Of a DNA stretch of 64,000 nucleotides, positions 38,101 through 50,105 are shown piece after piece (within the stretch, counting starts at the first letter, position 1; every line of letters begins with the position of its first letter). Under the pieces are notes generated by a model that ran no database searches, had not been told where the DNA came from, and was given only the letters and a program-made list of their open reading frames with translations. The position numbers and the translations under genes are program-made. The stretch comes from Chionis minor (taxonomy: Eukaryota > Chordata > Aves > Charadriiformes > Chionididae), in NCBI GenBank assembly GCA_013398295.1, contig VZSF01010486.1:661272-725271 (forward strand), in the 5' to 3' direction.

Positions 38101-39633
38101 GACATGAGGTCAAGGGCTGAGTCTGCTCTCATCTTCTCGAGGGTGGCAGCACAGGGCAGAAAGAGGCTGATTATTTTGCATTTCCTTCTGCCAGCTGCCA
38201 TGCAGGGGGGTTGGAAAGGAGCAATATCCCTTTTATTGTTCCCATATGTGGTCCTTAGAGAAGGCGAGATGCTTAGACTGTTGGTTTTTCTATTTGAATG
38301 GTAATGAAGCACCTAAATAACCCAGATAACCCAAACCTTAGTGCAGACAGTGGAAGGAAAGGAGAAGTGCACTCTCGGCCGCTGAGCAAGTGTCCTCCAG
38401 TGTTGCGAGGTGTCTCAGCACTGTGCAAAATGAGCAGCGTGTGCATATTCACCACTTGGATGCTCAGCTTTGTGCAGCACTTGTAAGTGGAAAACATCTT
38501 TCTCGCTTACCCTCTACAGCTGTTACAATAGCCCTCCAAACCAGATTGAACCCACTGTTCTCCTTCCACTTCCCTTCGAGTGCTCTGAATTTTGAGGTGC
38601 TCCAGATAGGATTAGCACTGCATGTTTCCAGGCTCCTTTATCCAGCTTTACACCCTCTAACATTTCTATTCCATGCAAAGGCAAAGCCGCCCAGCCTGGC
38701 TCTTGCCGGCTGCAGTCCCAAGTGATGCATGGTGCTCAGAGCCGTGGACTTTGGGATGCCCCGGCATCACCAGGGAAGAGGCAGCTCTAAATTCACCCAA
38801 GCATTGCTCCCGCAGATACTACATAAACATCCCGCAGCACTGAGTAGGCAAGAAAACCAGAATTACCCAGATTGTAGGAAGACATTGTTTCTGAAGAACA
38901 GCTGATTTATTTTATGGGGTTGGGATGAAGCTTTTTTTATGCACAAATGTCCTTAGAAGACTTTAAAGAAATGGGTGAGTATGGGATCCTCTTTTGTCCT
39001 TTTCCTTCTGAGCCAAGCAGCATAGGAGACGTGTGAACACATACACACATCAGTTTCCCAGATTCATTGCTCTGAGCGCTCCCGCGAAGCAAACAGCACT
39101 GGATGCCTAAATATACCCAGGAAAATATGTTCTCCTTGGGCACAATGATCAGCCCACACGCACTGGAAAATGTCAACACAGATGCATAATTTTCCTAAAA
39201 AGCATACACACACACGAACACACGCGCACTGCTTTTTCACGCTGCATCAACCATTTTAGCTGGCTTTTGGTTATTTTGCTCTTGACTAGAAGGACTGTGT
39301 AAATGCATGAAGGACAGAAATCTCTCTCAGCAAAAACTTAATTATTAAAGCCTCTCTTTGATCGAGGATAAAAGGAAAGGTGAATCAAAGGTAAACCGAT
39401 TTTCACCAAGGAAAATTCTGTTAGCTTGTTGAATTTTTCTATGGTATCAATTATATGTGATTTGAGAAGATAAAACATTTCCAGAACTCTTTCTGGAGGA
39501 GTTTAGCAAAATGTTTTGGAGATCACTGTGATCACTCAGGACTGAGTACTATTTTATTAATCATTACACATGAAGTGTTGACGTTATAGACAGAGGCTGC
39601 TATAGAGAGAGCTAAGAAATGAGACCAGGAGTT
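35121..39633. other. intergenic, no gene recognised
   Basis: Moderately GC-rich DNA (35.3-38.1 kb), then AT-rich. Many overlapping frames occur on both strands between 37069 and 38046, the longest about 130 codons, with no domain. A CA-rich simple stretch lies near 39205-39230. No repeat family recognised. Confidence 0.55.
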
Positions 39634-40760
39634 CAGAGAACAGTTGAGGTTGGCACGGATCTCTGGAAGTCATCTGGTCCAACCCCCTTACGCAAGCAGG
39701 GCTACCTAGAGCTGGTTGCCCAGGACTGTGTCCAGATGGCTTTTGAGTATCTTCAAAGATGGAGACTCCACAACCATCCTGGGCAACTTGTGCCAGTGCT
39801 TAGTCACCCTCACAGCAAAAGAGTGTTTCCTGATGTTCACAGAGAACTTCCTGTGTTTCAGTTTGTGCCCATTGCCTCTGGTCTTGTCACTGGGCACGAC
39901 TGGGAAGAGCCCAGCTCTATCCTCTTTGCACCCTTCCCTCGGGTATTTATATAGAAGGCTCCCTGAACCTTCTCTTCTCCAGGCTGAGCAGTCCCAGCTC
40001 TCTCAGCCTTTCCTCATAGGAGAGAAGCTCCAGTCCCTTCATCATCCTTGTGGCCTTTCATTGGATTCTCTCCAGTATGTCCATGTCTCTCTTCTACTTG
40101 GGAGCCCAGAACTGGACACGGCACTCCAGGTATGGTGTCTCACCATTGCTGAGTAGAGGGGGAGGATCACCTCTCTTGACCTGCTGACAATGCTTTTGTC
40201 TAATGCAGCCCAGGACAGCACTCACCTTCTTGTTGCAAGAGCACATTGCTGGCTCAGGTTCAACATTAACGGAACTCCCAGGTCCTTTTCCTCCAAGGTG
40301 CTTCCCAGCTGGCTGTCCCCCAACGTATATTGGTGCACGGGGTTGTTCCTCCCCAGGTGCAGATCCTTGCATTTTTACTTGATGGACTACATGAGCTTCC
40401 TGTTGGCCCATTTCTCCAGCCAGTCGAGGTCCCCCTGGATGGCAGTACAACCTTCTGGTGTATCAGCCACTCCCCTCAATTTGGTGTCTTCTACAAACTT
40501 GCTGAGGGTACGTTCTGCCCCATCATCCAGCTCATTAATGAAGATGTTAAACAGGGTTGGACCTTGAAGTACACTGATAGTTGCTGGCCTCCAACTAGAC
40601 TTTGGACCACTGACCAACATCCTCTGGGCCCAGCCATTCATCCAGTTTTCCATCCACCTCACTGTCTGCTCATCCAGCCCATGCATCAACAGTTTCTCAG
40701 TCAGGATCTTATGGGAGACAGTGGCAAAGGCCTTACTGAAGTCCAGGTAGACTATACAGT
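39634..40760 (-). mobile_element. CR1 fragment with decayed reverse transcriptase, minus orientation
   Basis: The longest CR1 copy in the window. On the plus strand it starts with the worn 3' end (GAGGTTGGCACGGATCTCTGG). On the minus strand it retains the end of the reverse transcriptase domain: [43 protein letters not shown], then FVEDTKL, ILGCIRQ, and the ORF2 C-terminus PSDKTRGNGHKLKHRKF with HWHKLPR. The catalytic FADD box is FVED here (40486-40494 covers V-E-D) and the DFSKAFD motif ends in A, so the enzyme is dead. Frameshifts also split the frame. ORF2 of CR1 encodes an endonuclease and a reverse transcriptase used for target-primed insertion; the endonuclease part is absent. Confidence 0.93.
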
Positions 40761-43028
40761 TGATGAACATGGTCATCACCAAGTGGTATTTTCTGGAGCA
40801 TCTTGATGCCTATCTTCCCATTCAAAAGAAGTGAAGTATTGTTAGAAATACACAGTTTTCCAGTAGGTATGAAAAAGCCTACAGAGACTACCTCACATTC
40901 ACATATTAAATTTGAAGACTTTTCTACGTAGGTGAGGTGAATCTTACTTGGGGTAAAAATTAATTTAAAACTAGGAGAAGAACAGAAAATCAGTTTACAT
41001 CTTTTTCCTCTCTGATGACTGGATAAATCTGGGAGGCTGGCAGAGCTTTTTTCCTTCTTGCCTCTTTTGATTCTTCTCTCACAGGTAAAGAAAGGTGATA
41101 CAGGGAGGGTCAGTTTTGGTCCCGTGGGCCTAGGGCATCTGCGCCGTGAAAGCAAATTTTTACCACCTTATCATGCTTGCTGCTGTGCTGTCCATTTGCC
41201 AAGCTTTTTTGCTTTCTCTGAGGCCCCTCAGACTCCAGCTCACCTAAAGAAACTTGTAATATTCAAATTTTGCCATGTCTCCAAATCATTGAAGGTGGCA
41301 ATGTATATTACTACTACAATGCCATGGAAGCAATAAAACGGCAGCCACTACCGAAGCTGTTGGTACCACAAACAGCTATCCTTTGCCATTATAAACCTCC
41401 ATCATTTAGTCTTTTTTGCTTCCGTGCAGGGTTGTATTCTAGGAAAATATTTTGACTAATGTGTTTTGGGCCGTAGGCTCTCCAGTTACACCTTGAACAG
41501 GTCCAAGTATTCATGAAGCTCCTGTTTGATCAGCTGGCTGAAAACAAAAGCATCTTAGACCACGGATATTTCAAATCCTATTCTGAGCTTAGAAACCAAT
41601 ACTGGCATTGCATTTGCAAAGCTGGTTTCTCCATTCCCTGTTCTGTAACGTGTGTAATTCACTCTTACTTTCAGTGGCTTGTGACTTCAGAACTAGACTG
41701 GACTACTAATTGAGCTATTAAAATGACCTGAGTGAGGTTTGGGTTTTTTTTGAAAGATCTTTAGCTTTAGTCTAACAGGACAGAAATACTTGCAAGGACT
41801 AGTATGTCATTTGGACTGCAACACGACAAGTAACTTTATCTCTTCACATTCATATCCCCTGTTGCAATTAAATCTAGTGTATTGTTCCAATGTCTGATCG
41901 CATGTGGAAAGCAGGGATATAACTTGTACTCTGACTTACAGAATTGTAGGAATTAATGAAAACTTTTTTTTTTTTTAATAGAGAAAATTTTTTTGTTGTC
42001 TCCTTTTTGTTACTGCCTTCAGGGATCATCTGGGGAATTCTTGTAGCTACATGTCTCACAAGTATTTAAAGTAGAAAAACATATAATAGCCTCTTTTTTT
42101 TCTTCTTTTTCTTCGTTTAGAAAAAAAAAAATCATGAGTTGTGTGGAAGTTGTTTGGTGGTGTGTGGGTGTATTATGTGCATGTCAAACTCACAACAGGG
42201 AAGATAACGAAGAGTGAGGAGTTTTGCCCACAACTTGAACATCTTTTCCAATCATTCATTTGACTGGCATTTCGGGGAAATGCTAATGGTTTGAGGATTA
42301 AAGATAGACCAGAAAGGCAGACGTAACAGACAGTGACGTTCAGCTATGGCTGATGATGCAACACATCTCCGCAGTTCCTGCCATAAGGCTGATCTCTCTG
42401 GGAAGATGACAAGCTGCCATTTTGCCATCAGGTTGCTCTGTGTACAGGCTCTTCTTGCTCTACATGCCTTGTGGAGGTCAAAAATGCTGAGCCACCTTCG
42501 TGCACCACCGAGGAGGCAGCCCCACGTACCCAGCAGCTGTGTGGCATCTTTGCTAACAGTTGCTTGGGTCTTGTGGCACATCAGTGCTGGCTCGTGGAAA
42601 TGAAGGTTAATCCAGTCAGGCAGGAAGAGGTTTTGGCAGCCCTTTGCTGTTCTTGTTGCGTAGCACTTCTGCTTGAGATGCTTAAAATGGACTTTGTTAT
42701 GAGACAGAGCTCAGGTGTTATGAACAGGGCTTATCAATTCATGATAACCCAGTTCATCCCATGTGTGAGAAAGCACTCCATAAATCTGTTAGCCAGAAGA
42801 TCTGGGAAATCCAGTATCTCTATGTCCAAGATTAATTACGCGGGGTTTTTTTTACTCGGTGTGATGGGAGGGACCACAGCAGGACTTTTGTCTTTAGCCC
42901 AAGATCCTGCTAGTCAAATACCTCCTTGGAGTGATTTCATAAAATCTGTGTAGAATAGGAGATTTACTACAGCTACATCACCAGACAATGGGGAAATGTA
43001 TGTTTTTTAATAGGTGACACACCAGTTC
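40761..43028. other. intergenic, no gene recognised
   Basis: Unique-looking DNA between two CR1 copies, AT-rich with T runs near 41738, 41966 and A/T runs near 42095-42130. The 160-codon frame at 42471-42953 shows no recognisable motif. Confidence 0.55.
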
Positions 43029-43412
43029 TTTGGGGTTGTTCAGCCTGGAGAAGAGAAGGCTCCAGGGAGACCTTATAGCAGCCTTCAGGTACTTAGACAG
43101 GGCCTACAGGAAAGATGAGAAGGGACTCTTTGTCAGGGAGCGTAGCAATAGAACGAGGGGTAACAGTTTAAACTGAAAAAGGGTAGATTTAGAATAGCTA
43201 TTAGGAACAAATTCTTTACCCTGAAGGTGGTGAGACACTGGAGCAGGTTGCCCGGAGAAGTTGTGGATGCCCCATCCCTGAAAGTGTTCAAGGCCAGGTT
43301 GGATGGGGCTTTGAGTAACCTGGTCTAGTGGGAGATGTCCCTGCCCATGGCAGGGGGGTTGGAACTAGATGATCTTTAAGGTCCCTTCAAACCTAAACCA
43401 TTCTATGATTCT
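43029..43412 (+). mobile_element. CR1 retrotransposon 3' fragment, plus orientation
   Basis: Reads in the sense direction from TTTGGGGTTGTTCAGCCTGG through the ORF2 end (GGTGAGACACTGGAGCAGG, CCCTGAAAGTGTTCAAGG) to the 3' UTR (GGTTGGAACTAGATGATC, AGGTCCCTTCAAACC) and terminal ATTCTATGATTCTC. Truncated at 5' and carrying stops. It is close to the common avian CR1 consensus, so probably younger than the copy at 24.9 kb. Confidence 0.94.
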
Positions 43413-46400
43413 CCTGGCCATTCTTTGTAAATAAGAACAAAAATGTTGAAAGACAAAAATATTGATGTAATTTAAAGTGATGGCTCCTGTGGTCTCAACA
43501 GGAAATCCCTCTTTTGCAGCTGAGTATTACAGAAAATACAAAAAGCCTTATCACTGGGAACTGCAAGTGTTACACATATTTTTAAGCCTGGCGACAAAAG
43601 AGCAGGCTGAATTTCCAGCCCACAGTTTTGTGCCAAAAGGGCCCATCCTAAAGATGCCAGAAATTATGCTTTTTTTGCCCTTCAATAGTCAGGGGACATG
43701 GATGTTGGATTTACTAACTGGATTTTTGAGTATCTGTTCAAGAAGTGAGACATGGATGCGCCCTGCTCATGGGTGGGAACAGTGCTTCCGAACATGTCTA
43801 CCATTGACTAGTATTAAATAGATCATACAAGGTTCTAATCTGGTTGAAAATCCACCAGGCAAACAGCAGGAAGTCACCACCTGGAAAAGTGTTGTCTATT
43901 TGGTAACACTTTGCATTTTTTAATTATTGTCAGGCTATTCCCTGGCAATTCTGCACTGCAAAACTATGGAAGGTGCCCAGCTGAAGCAATGATCACCTTA
44001 TTGCTCATATTATGGTCTGAAAGCATGAAACTGTCTATTAGGTTGGTGCTATTCTTGTGTTGCAACTCTGCCTTTGCCTGGCCATGGGCCCCGTACGGGT
44101 CCCAACCCTGACCCACCTGGCTTTGGCTCAGCCCTGTCCCCATTCCCATGGAGATGCCCAACATCCCTGGGCTGACGTTGAAAGCACTTGTTTGGGAAAT
44201 GCTGTTGAATGAGGGAAGAGTTTAGAACCAGATTTCTCACTTCCCATGAGGTCAATATATATTATATATTGCATATTTTTATATACAGCTTCAAGCGCCA
44301 AGTTCCTGGCCAAGGCTTGTGCTTCAGAAGCTTCCCGAAGGCTCTGCTGCTCCCCACTGGCAATTGACATGGGCTGATCCTCTGGGCTCCCTTTCCATTG
44401 CTGCTAAACCAACCACAGATGCCCAGGACAATCCTAGACACTGGCTTTATGTTTTAAGTATTGCAACGCGATGCCAAAGTATGCAGATAGGCAGTGTGGA
44501 TCTTGCCTTTGATCTGTGCACATGCCCCAGCCTCCTTACTCTTTTTACTACCTGTTGTAAAATCCTCCCCTTGAAAGGGCTGTGATCCCTGCTACGGCTT
44601 CTCGCTGCTGCCCTGCTGCAGATGCCAAAAGGATTTATGGGAGGTGCAAGCTGAAAAAAAGGCTCAGAGGAGGAGCTGTCAGGGCAGACAGTTTTCAGTG
44701 CTGGACTGGCAGCGCTGGAGAACAAGATGGTCTTTGCATTTGTAGTTGAGGTGTCCACAAAGTGACAGCAAGGAGCTCCTCTGCCAGCACTCGCTGTGCT
44801 GCGAGCTCTCCTGGGTGCAACCTCGGACCCGTCTCTCTTTGCACCAGAACAGCGGGGAAGGGGCACAGCAAGACTGCGTCCCTCCCTGTGCAACAACCTA
44901 GTTGTGGACACGGTGAGCTCCCGTTGCCCAAAGCTTGCAGTTGCCACCGTGTGCATCTCTGAAGCACTGACGTTGAGCAGCAATGTCCCAGTGCAGAGCA
45001 GGAAATTTGCTCTTGCAGGAAATTTTCTGTCCTGTGCCATAAAGTTGGAAGAGATGCTCCGGCAAGCTCTGCAGTCTTACAGAACACGAATTGTCCCCTT
45101 TTGACCCACTTACCAGGTGGCCCTTAGTATTTCTGGAGACAATTTTTGCATGTGAGGTATACTGCTCATCTGCATGGTAGGTGCTGCTTGATTTAAAACA
45201 AAACACCAACCCCCTCCCCAAAAAAAACCCCAAACAAGAATTGCTCCAAGCACGGCTGGTTCCACCCTTTTATGCCATGGGCTGTTCTGGGGTCATCATT
45301 CTCCATTTTATTCTATACATTCTTTTTAAACCCACTGATCTGAAATGCCTTTAAAAGTGGGGGAAAGGACAAAGGGGAAGTGGGCAGAAGGAAGAAGGAA
45401 GCTGTAAAGGTTGAGAAGGACTTGCCCCTCCAAGCAGAGCGGAAGGCAGTGAACCCATCCCAGGGTGGGGAAGCGGTGATTTGGTGAGGTGGAAATAACC
45501 TGTGAGTGAGTGATCCCAGCTTGGGTGGATGCCCTGATGAAGCCTGGTCCTACTCCTAATTCAGAAATAAACACTGGACTCAGAGGGAGTGAGTCCTAAT
45601 GCCAGAGGACCTTTATGCTTCTCATCCAGGCTTGGAAATGTTTGGTTTAGACCCAAGCGTGTGTTGTGAGGGGGCACAGCTCCACAGGTAGCCCTGCTAC
45701 CCGGTCATAGCAAACGGAGGAAAAAAAAAAAGAGTATTGGTGAGGTGTGTGCTTCCTTTGAATCAGCTCGTGGCTGTAAACCCCAAAGGGCTCTGATGTG
45801 AGAAGCTGAAGAGAAAATGTAGTCAGTGCTGCTCGAACGGTCCGCTGGTTTCTGAGGCTAAATCTGCAGAAAGAAAAATGTAGGCAGCGGTGACAGAGCA
45901 CTAGCAAGTTGTTCTGAGCCTGGTATTTAGATTTGCAAAAATCAACAAAGGATGAAATAGCAAATACAGAATTTGGAGGGACTTGAACAATTGTGCTCAT
46001 ATTTTTAAAGCATCCTAAAAAGGCAGCACTCACTTTGAATTTCTTTAATTTCTCTGAAGTCTCAAAACACTCCACAAATTTCAGAGTAACAGGAGCAAAA
46101 AGTCTCTCCTGCCATTCTATGGGGACAACTGGAAAAGTGCTGAAAGGGTATACAGACAAGAAAACAGCCCTGTGTGGCCAGTCAGACCAGAGCAGCATGC
46201 AGCAAGCAAAGCAACTGTGGATATTTCTCATACAAGGACCTTCCTTACATCACCTTCAGGCTGAACAGAAAAGCAAGTCAGCATAGCTCAGCAGGCTCAC
46301 AAGAAGAGATTTTCTTAGGAGAAAATTTTGAGAGGTTAAGAGAATTTGCAGTGGTTTTAGTGAAGGATCTGAGTTCAGTGCTGAATTTATCCGTATTGCT

Positions 46401-46988
46401 GCTTTGGGCTGACGCTGGGTTTCAGTGGGAAAAGAGCTGAAGTCTTGACATGGAGGCGTATTGCGGCATGTGCTCCATTGCAGGTGTGTTTAACTGTTTA
46501 TGTTCTCAAATTATACTAAGTGGAGTCATTTAATTCACGGTATCATCCCAGCAAGTAATGGTTAAGTGTAGTACCATGGAGCAACAAGTTTCCTGCCTTC
46601 TCGAGTATCTGCATTGCCCTTCCTCGTGTGTCACCCATGGTTGGTTGCAAACCAGAAGATGTGAACAGCCAGATATAAGATTGGTAGAGGAGAAAAATCA
46701 CCTTCTCTCAATACAAGTTCCCTGAGGATCACTGTGGAGCTTCATGAGGCTCTTGCCATCGCTTTCCTGTAGCAAACCACAGATCAGAGCTTCTCCCACT
46801 GCCTGCTTTACCTCCTCCTGTTTCCTCTCTCACACAGAGGCTCAACAATAGAGACTCTCCCCAATAGGGACCAAGGTGAAATTCAACCACATACGAAGAA
46901 GCCAAATTTTGCCAGGGCTGTTAATGGCGGGAGGAGCTAACCAAGCAATTTAGCCTTACTTGGAACCAAATAACTGTTTTTTTCTAAA

Positions 46989-47023
46989 AGTCTCAGGCCA
47001 GGAGAGGCAGAAGGCCTGAGACT
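46989..47023. repeat. inverted repeat, perfect 11-bp arms
   Basis: AGTCTCAGGCC (46989-46999) pairs exactly with GGCCTGAGACT (47013-47023) around a 13-base loop. GC-rich stem. The flanks do not extend the pairing, so it does not look like a microRNA precursor. Confidence 0.85.
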
Positions 47024-49513
47024 GGTGAAGGAAACACAGGGTGGAAACCTACAGGAATTATAATGAGGGGGGTGTCTTTTGGGACGATCTCAATAGTCAC
47101 TCAGAGATCTGGGATTATTTCTCCAGCTTCTGCTTGAGTTCTGATTTTAGTTCCCTCAAATACTGCTGGCTTTGATACTCACTCTTCCTCATGTTTAAAA
47201 ATCACTGCCCTGAAGACTGAATCTGAGAGATGCTCACATTAACATTAATGCAGCCTTGGACTCCTAGCCTGCTAATCCTAAAAACCCACAATAAACCACT
47301 CACTTGATCCAAATGGTCGATGATACGCCCTGAGAAAACTGCAGTGAGACATCCCAGTGTGAACAAGTGCCCAGAGGCGTATTATTGGTAGGAGGAGAAA
47401 CCTGTGTTACACGGATCTTTGAATTTGGGCAGTACCTGCGGCTGCTACAGAAAGATGGGGTTTTAAAGACTTGAAGACTGCCAGTGTCTTACCTGACCCC
47501 AAAATACAGCTTCAAGGCCGAGAGCAAACCCTCAGTGTTCATTGTCCTAGTATGAAAGCTATGGAGGTGGTACTAATCTAAATGCAAATGTCAGAATTCA
47601 GAATGCTGCTAAAATTTAGCTATAGTTAAGAAAATTGCCAAAAAAAAAAAAAATCCAACTCAAAAATTCGGGAATGCTCATTGCGGAACAGGAGCCAAGA
47701 AAACTTGTTTACAGCTCGCTCGCCATTTAGAACAATTAATCACTAAGCCTTGGCTGCACTTCCCACAAATCACCCGAAAGTGTGCCTGTCGGGTTGTGTT
47801 AAGCTGAAGCGCTGTGATAGAGTCAGCAACTGCCTGGGATACGGATGAAAACTGGCATGTTAGCTCACTGCTAATAGGTGAATTACCAAACAAATAAAAA
47901 GAGAAACTGTCCAATGAGGTAGCAGGGACCACCTTTTTTTTCCCCTTAATTACTTCCTGATATCTGGACTGAATCCACAACCAAAGAGATGTATCTAAGA
48001 TGTTCCTGGAGCTCCGCAGCTGTGGGCTCTTCTCTGGTCAAGGAGGAGCAAAGTGCACTCAGAGGTGCACTAAAGCTAAAACTAATGAGAGAGGAAAAAT
48101 ATGTTTGGAAAAAAGGAAGAATTCTGCTATTCTTTGGAAGAGCTACTAATGGAGCAGCAGCAGAAGTGGCCTTAACAGTAGATACAAAACTGGAAAGCAC
48201 TAGAGAACATGAGTTTGTGTGGGCAGACCCATCCATGAGGTGAGTCTTAGCATTTGGAAACTCTGAGCGTTTCCCTGGCCAGGGGCTGGGTGAGGGACAG
48301 GGGCTCTGCAGCTTCACCTCCAACCATGGGTATCCTCCACCGCTGACCCACACCTTCCCAGCTTGGTCGTGGACCCGTCTGGTCACTGGAGACATGCCTG
48401 AAGAGCTGGCTGGTGGCCATCATTTCATCTGTGTGGGGAGTCTAGATGGCTGGTTTAGAATGTGGGATGTTGTTGCCTCTGTTAGAAAAGAGATAAAAAT
48501 GATAAATATCTCTCATTCATCAGTATATTAGATGTTACACACACTGTAAAAGGAACCAGAAGCTGTGTTTAGAATTTTATGTGAGAGCAAGAGAGTATCT
48601 TGATCTGAAATAGTTATTTTTGTTCAAATGAGAAATAAAGTCAAGACATATGTGTGCTATGTTCCCAAACCTTCCCTGAAGAAGCATGAACTTTACAGAT
48701 TTATAAGCCTGTCTGGAAATATTCAGCAGCATTCGCTTAGGTCATTATCCCACATAAACAGGTCTAAGTACAGACTTCTAATTACCTTTAAAAATAATAA
48801 AGTGTCTAGAACATAATTTCTTGATATTTTCAATTGCATTTTTTCCCTATACTGCAGATGTAAAATAACCACTGGGGCTCTCAGCTGATGCCTAAGAAGC
48901 ACCAATGAAATCAGAGACATCAAATATTGAGAATTCTCTCATTTATACATTATGTCTGCAACAGAATGGTTTTCTTCAGTTAAGCAGTGAGTTGTTGTCT
49001 GTTTCCATGTCTCCTTTCCTGCTCCAGCGTAGTGTCTTCAGCCAGAAGAGTTTTCCATTTAGCAGATCCATCAGCCTCTATATCTTTCTGAATACAGTTA
49101 ACAATTATTTTGCCTCCAAATGAACACATTTGTATTTTATAATGCTTTCTGATTCCAAAACACATTTCAGAAAAATTACATATCAAAGAGATATTCTAGA
49201 GTGCATTTCAGTTGACTTTTCCTTAAAATACCAGCGATTAGTGATAAAAGTTTCTTCTTTCTTAAATATCATTAACAGCATTAAGCAACAATTTAAGGAA
49301 TAGAATGTTGCTAATCAGATTGAAATGGAAACGCCAGGTCATTTAATTAAATACTCAAGCAAGTTACCTTAGACAGAAAGTCAGTCTGGACCACCCAAAG
49401 ACAGCTGGGTTGATGCCAGGTACAGACCTGCTCCTCAGCGCTCTCAACTAGGCTCAGTAGCATTTGGTAACAATATTGGAGGTAAGGAACATTTCAAAAG
49501 ATCTATTTTTTCC

Positions 49514-49533
49514 TTTTTTTTTTTTTTTTTTTT
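49514..49533 (+). repeat. poly-T run, 20 bases
   Basis: Uninterrupted run of 20 T. Could be the tail of an old minus-strand insertion, but no element body is recognisable next to it. Confidence 0.9.
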
Positions 49534-49784
49534 AATCTGACCTTTCTGACCACCACTGAAATGTTTTAGATAAATGGCAAGGCTATCTCCAGGTCTCTGC
49601 AAAGAAACCAGCATCCTTTCATAAATGCAAGTGCGTTAATTAGGGCTGGCTGTCTCTGGAGTAAAAGGTCTGCAGAGGACAAAGAGGAACAAGGGGCAGA
49701 GTACCAATGCAGGAGAGGGGACATCGGTTCACAACTTACAGTCCTGTGAAATGCATGACCTTTTGCTGTGGATGCTGAGAAGTA

Positions 49785-49992
49785 GAGTAGACTAGACATT
49801 TCTTTACAGAGAGCATGGCCAAACACTGGAACAGGCTTCCTAGTGAGGTGGTTGACGCCCCGAGCCTGTCAGTGTTTAAGAGGCATTTGGAAAATGCCCT
49901 CAGTTACATGCTTTAACTTTTGGTCAGCCCTGAATTGGTCAGGCAGCTGGACTAGATGATTGTTGTAGGTCCTTTCCAACTCTAACAGTCTG
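49785..49992 (+). mobile_element. CR1-like 3' fragment, plus orientation
   Basis: Contains ACACTGGAACAGGCTTCC, GAGGTGGTTGACGCCCC, GGCATTTGGAAAATGCCC and GACTAGATGATTGTTG, AGGTCCTTTCCAACTC. These follow the end of CR1-type ORF2 and its 3' UTR in sense, but as a different subfamily from the other copies. The 5' limit is approximate. The 3' end runs straight into a pentanucleotide array. Confidence 0.85.
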
Positions 49993-49993
49993 T

Positions 49994-50105
49994 CCCTTCC
50001 CTTCCCTTCCCTTCCCTTCCCTTCCCTTCCCCTTTTTTCCATTCCATTCCATTCCATTCCATTCCATTCCATTCCATTCCATTCCATTCCATTCCATTCC
50101 ATTCC
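49994..50105 (+). repeat. pentanucleotide array (CCCTT)7 then (ATTCC)13
   Basis: About seven CCCTT units (49994-50030), a short C/T bridge, then 13 exact ATTCC units (50041-50105). It starts directly at the 3' end of a CR1 fragment, where CR1 elements carry short terminal repeats, so it probably grew from that tail. The minus strand reads as MEWNG repeats, which is not a protein. Confidence 0.96.

Larger units (their letters stand above)
43413..49784. other. intergenic, no gene recognised
   Basis: About 6.4 kb of unique-looking DNA. Notable small items are an AT palindrome with 9-bp arms around one T at 44253-44271, a 13-base-loop hairpin at 46989-47023, A runs near 45720 and 47640 and a T20 run at 49514-49533. 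The 197-codon minus-strand frame at 44447-45040 and 194-codon frame at 45647-46231 have no recognisable domain and overlap frames on the other strand. Confidence 0.55.

Noticed and set aside
50041..50105. Minus-strand MEWNG pentapeptide repeats
   Set aside because: Simply the translation of the (ATTCC)n array, because a 5-base unit stays open in all phases here.
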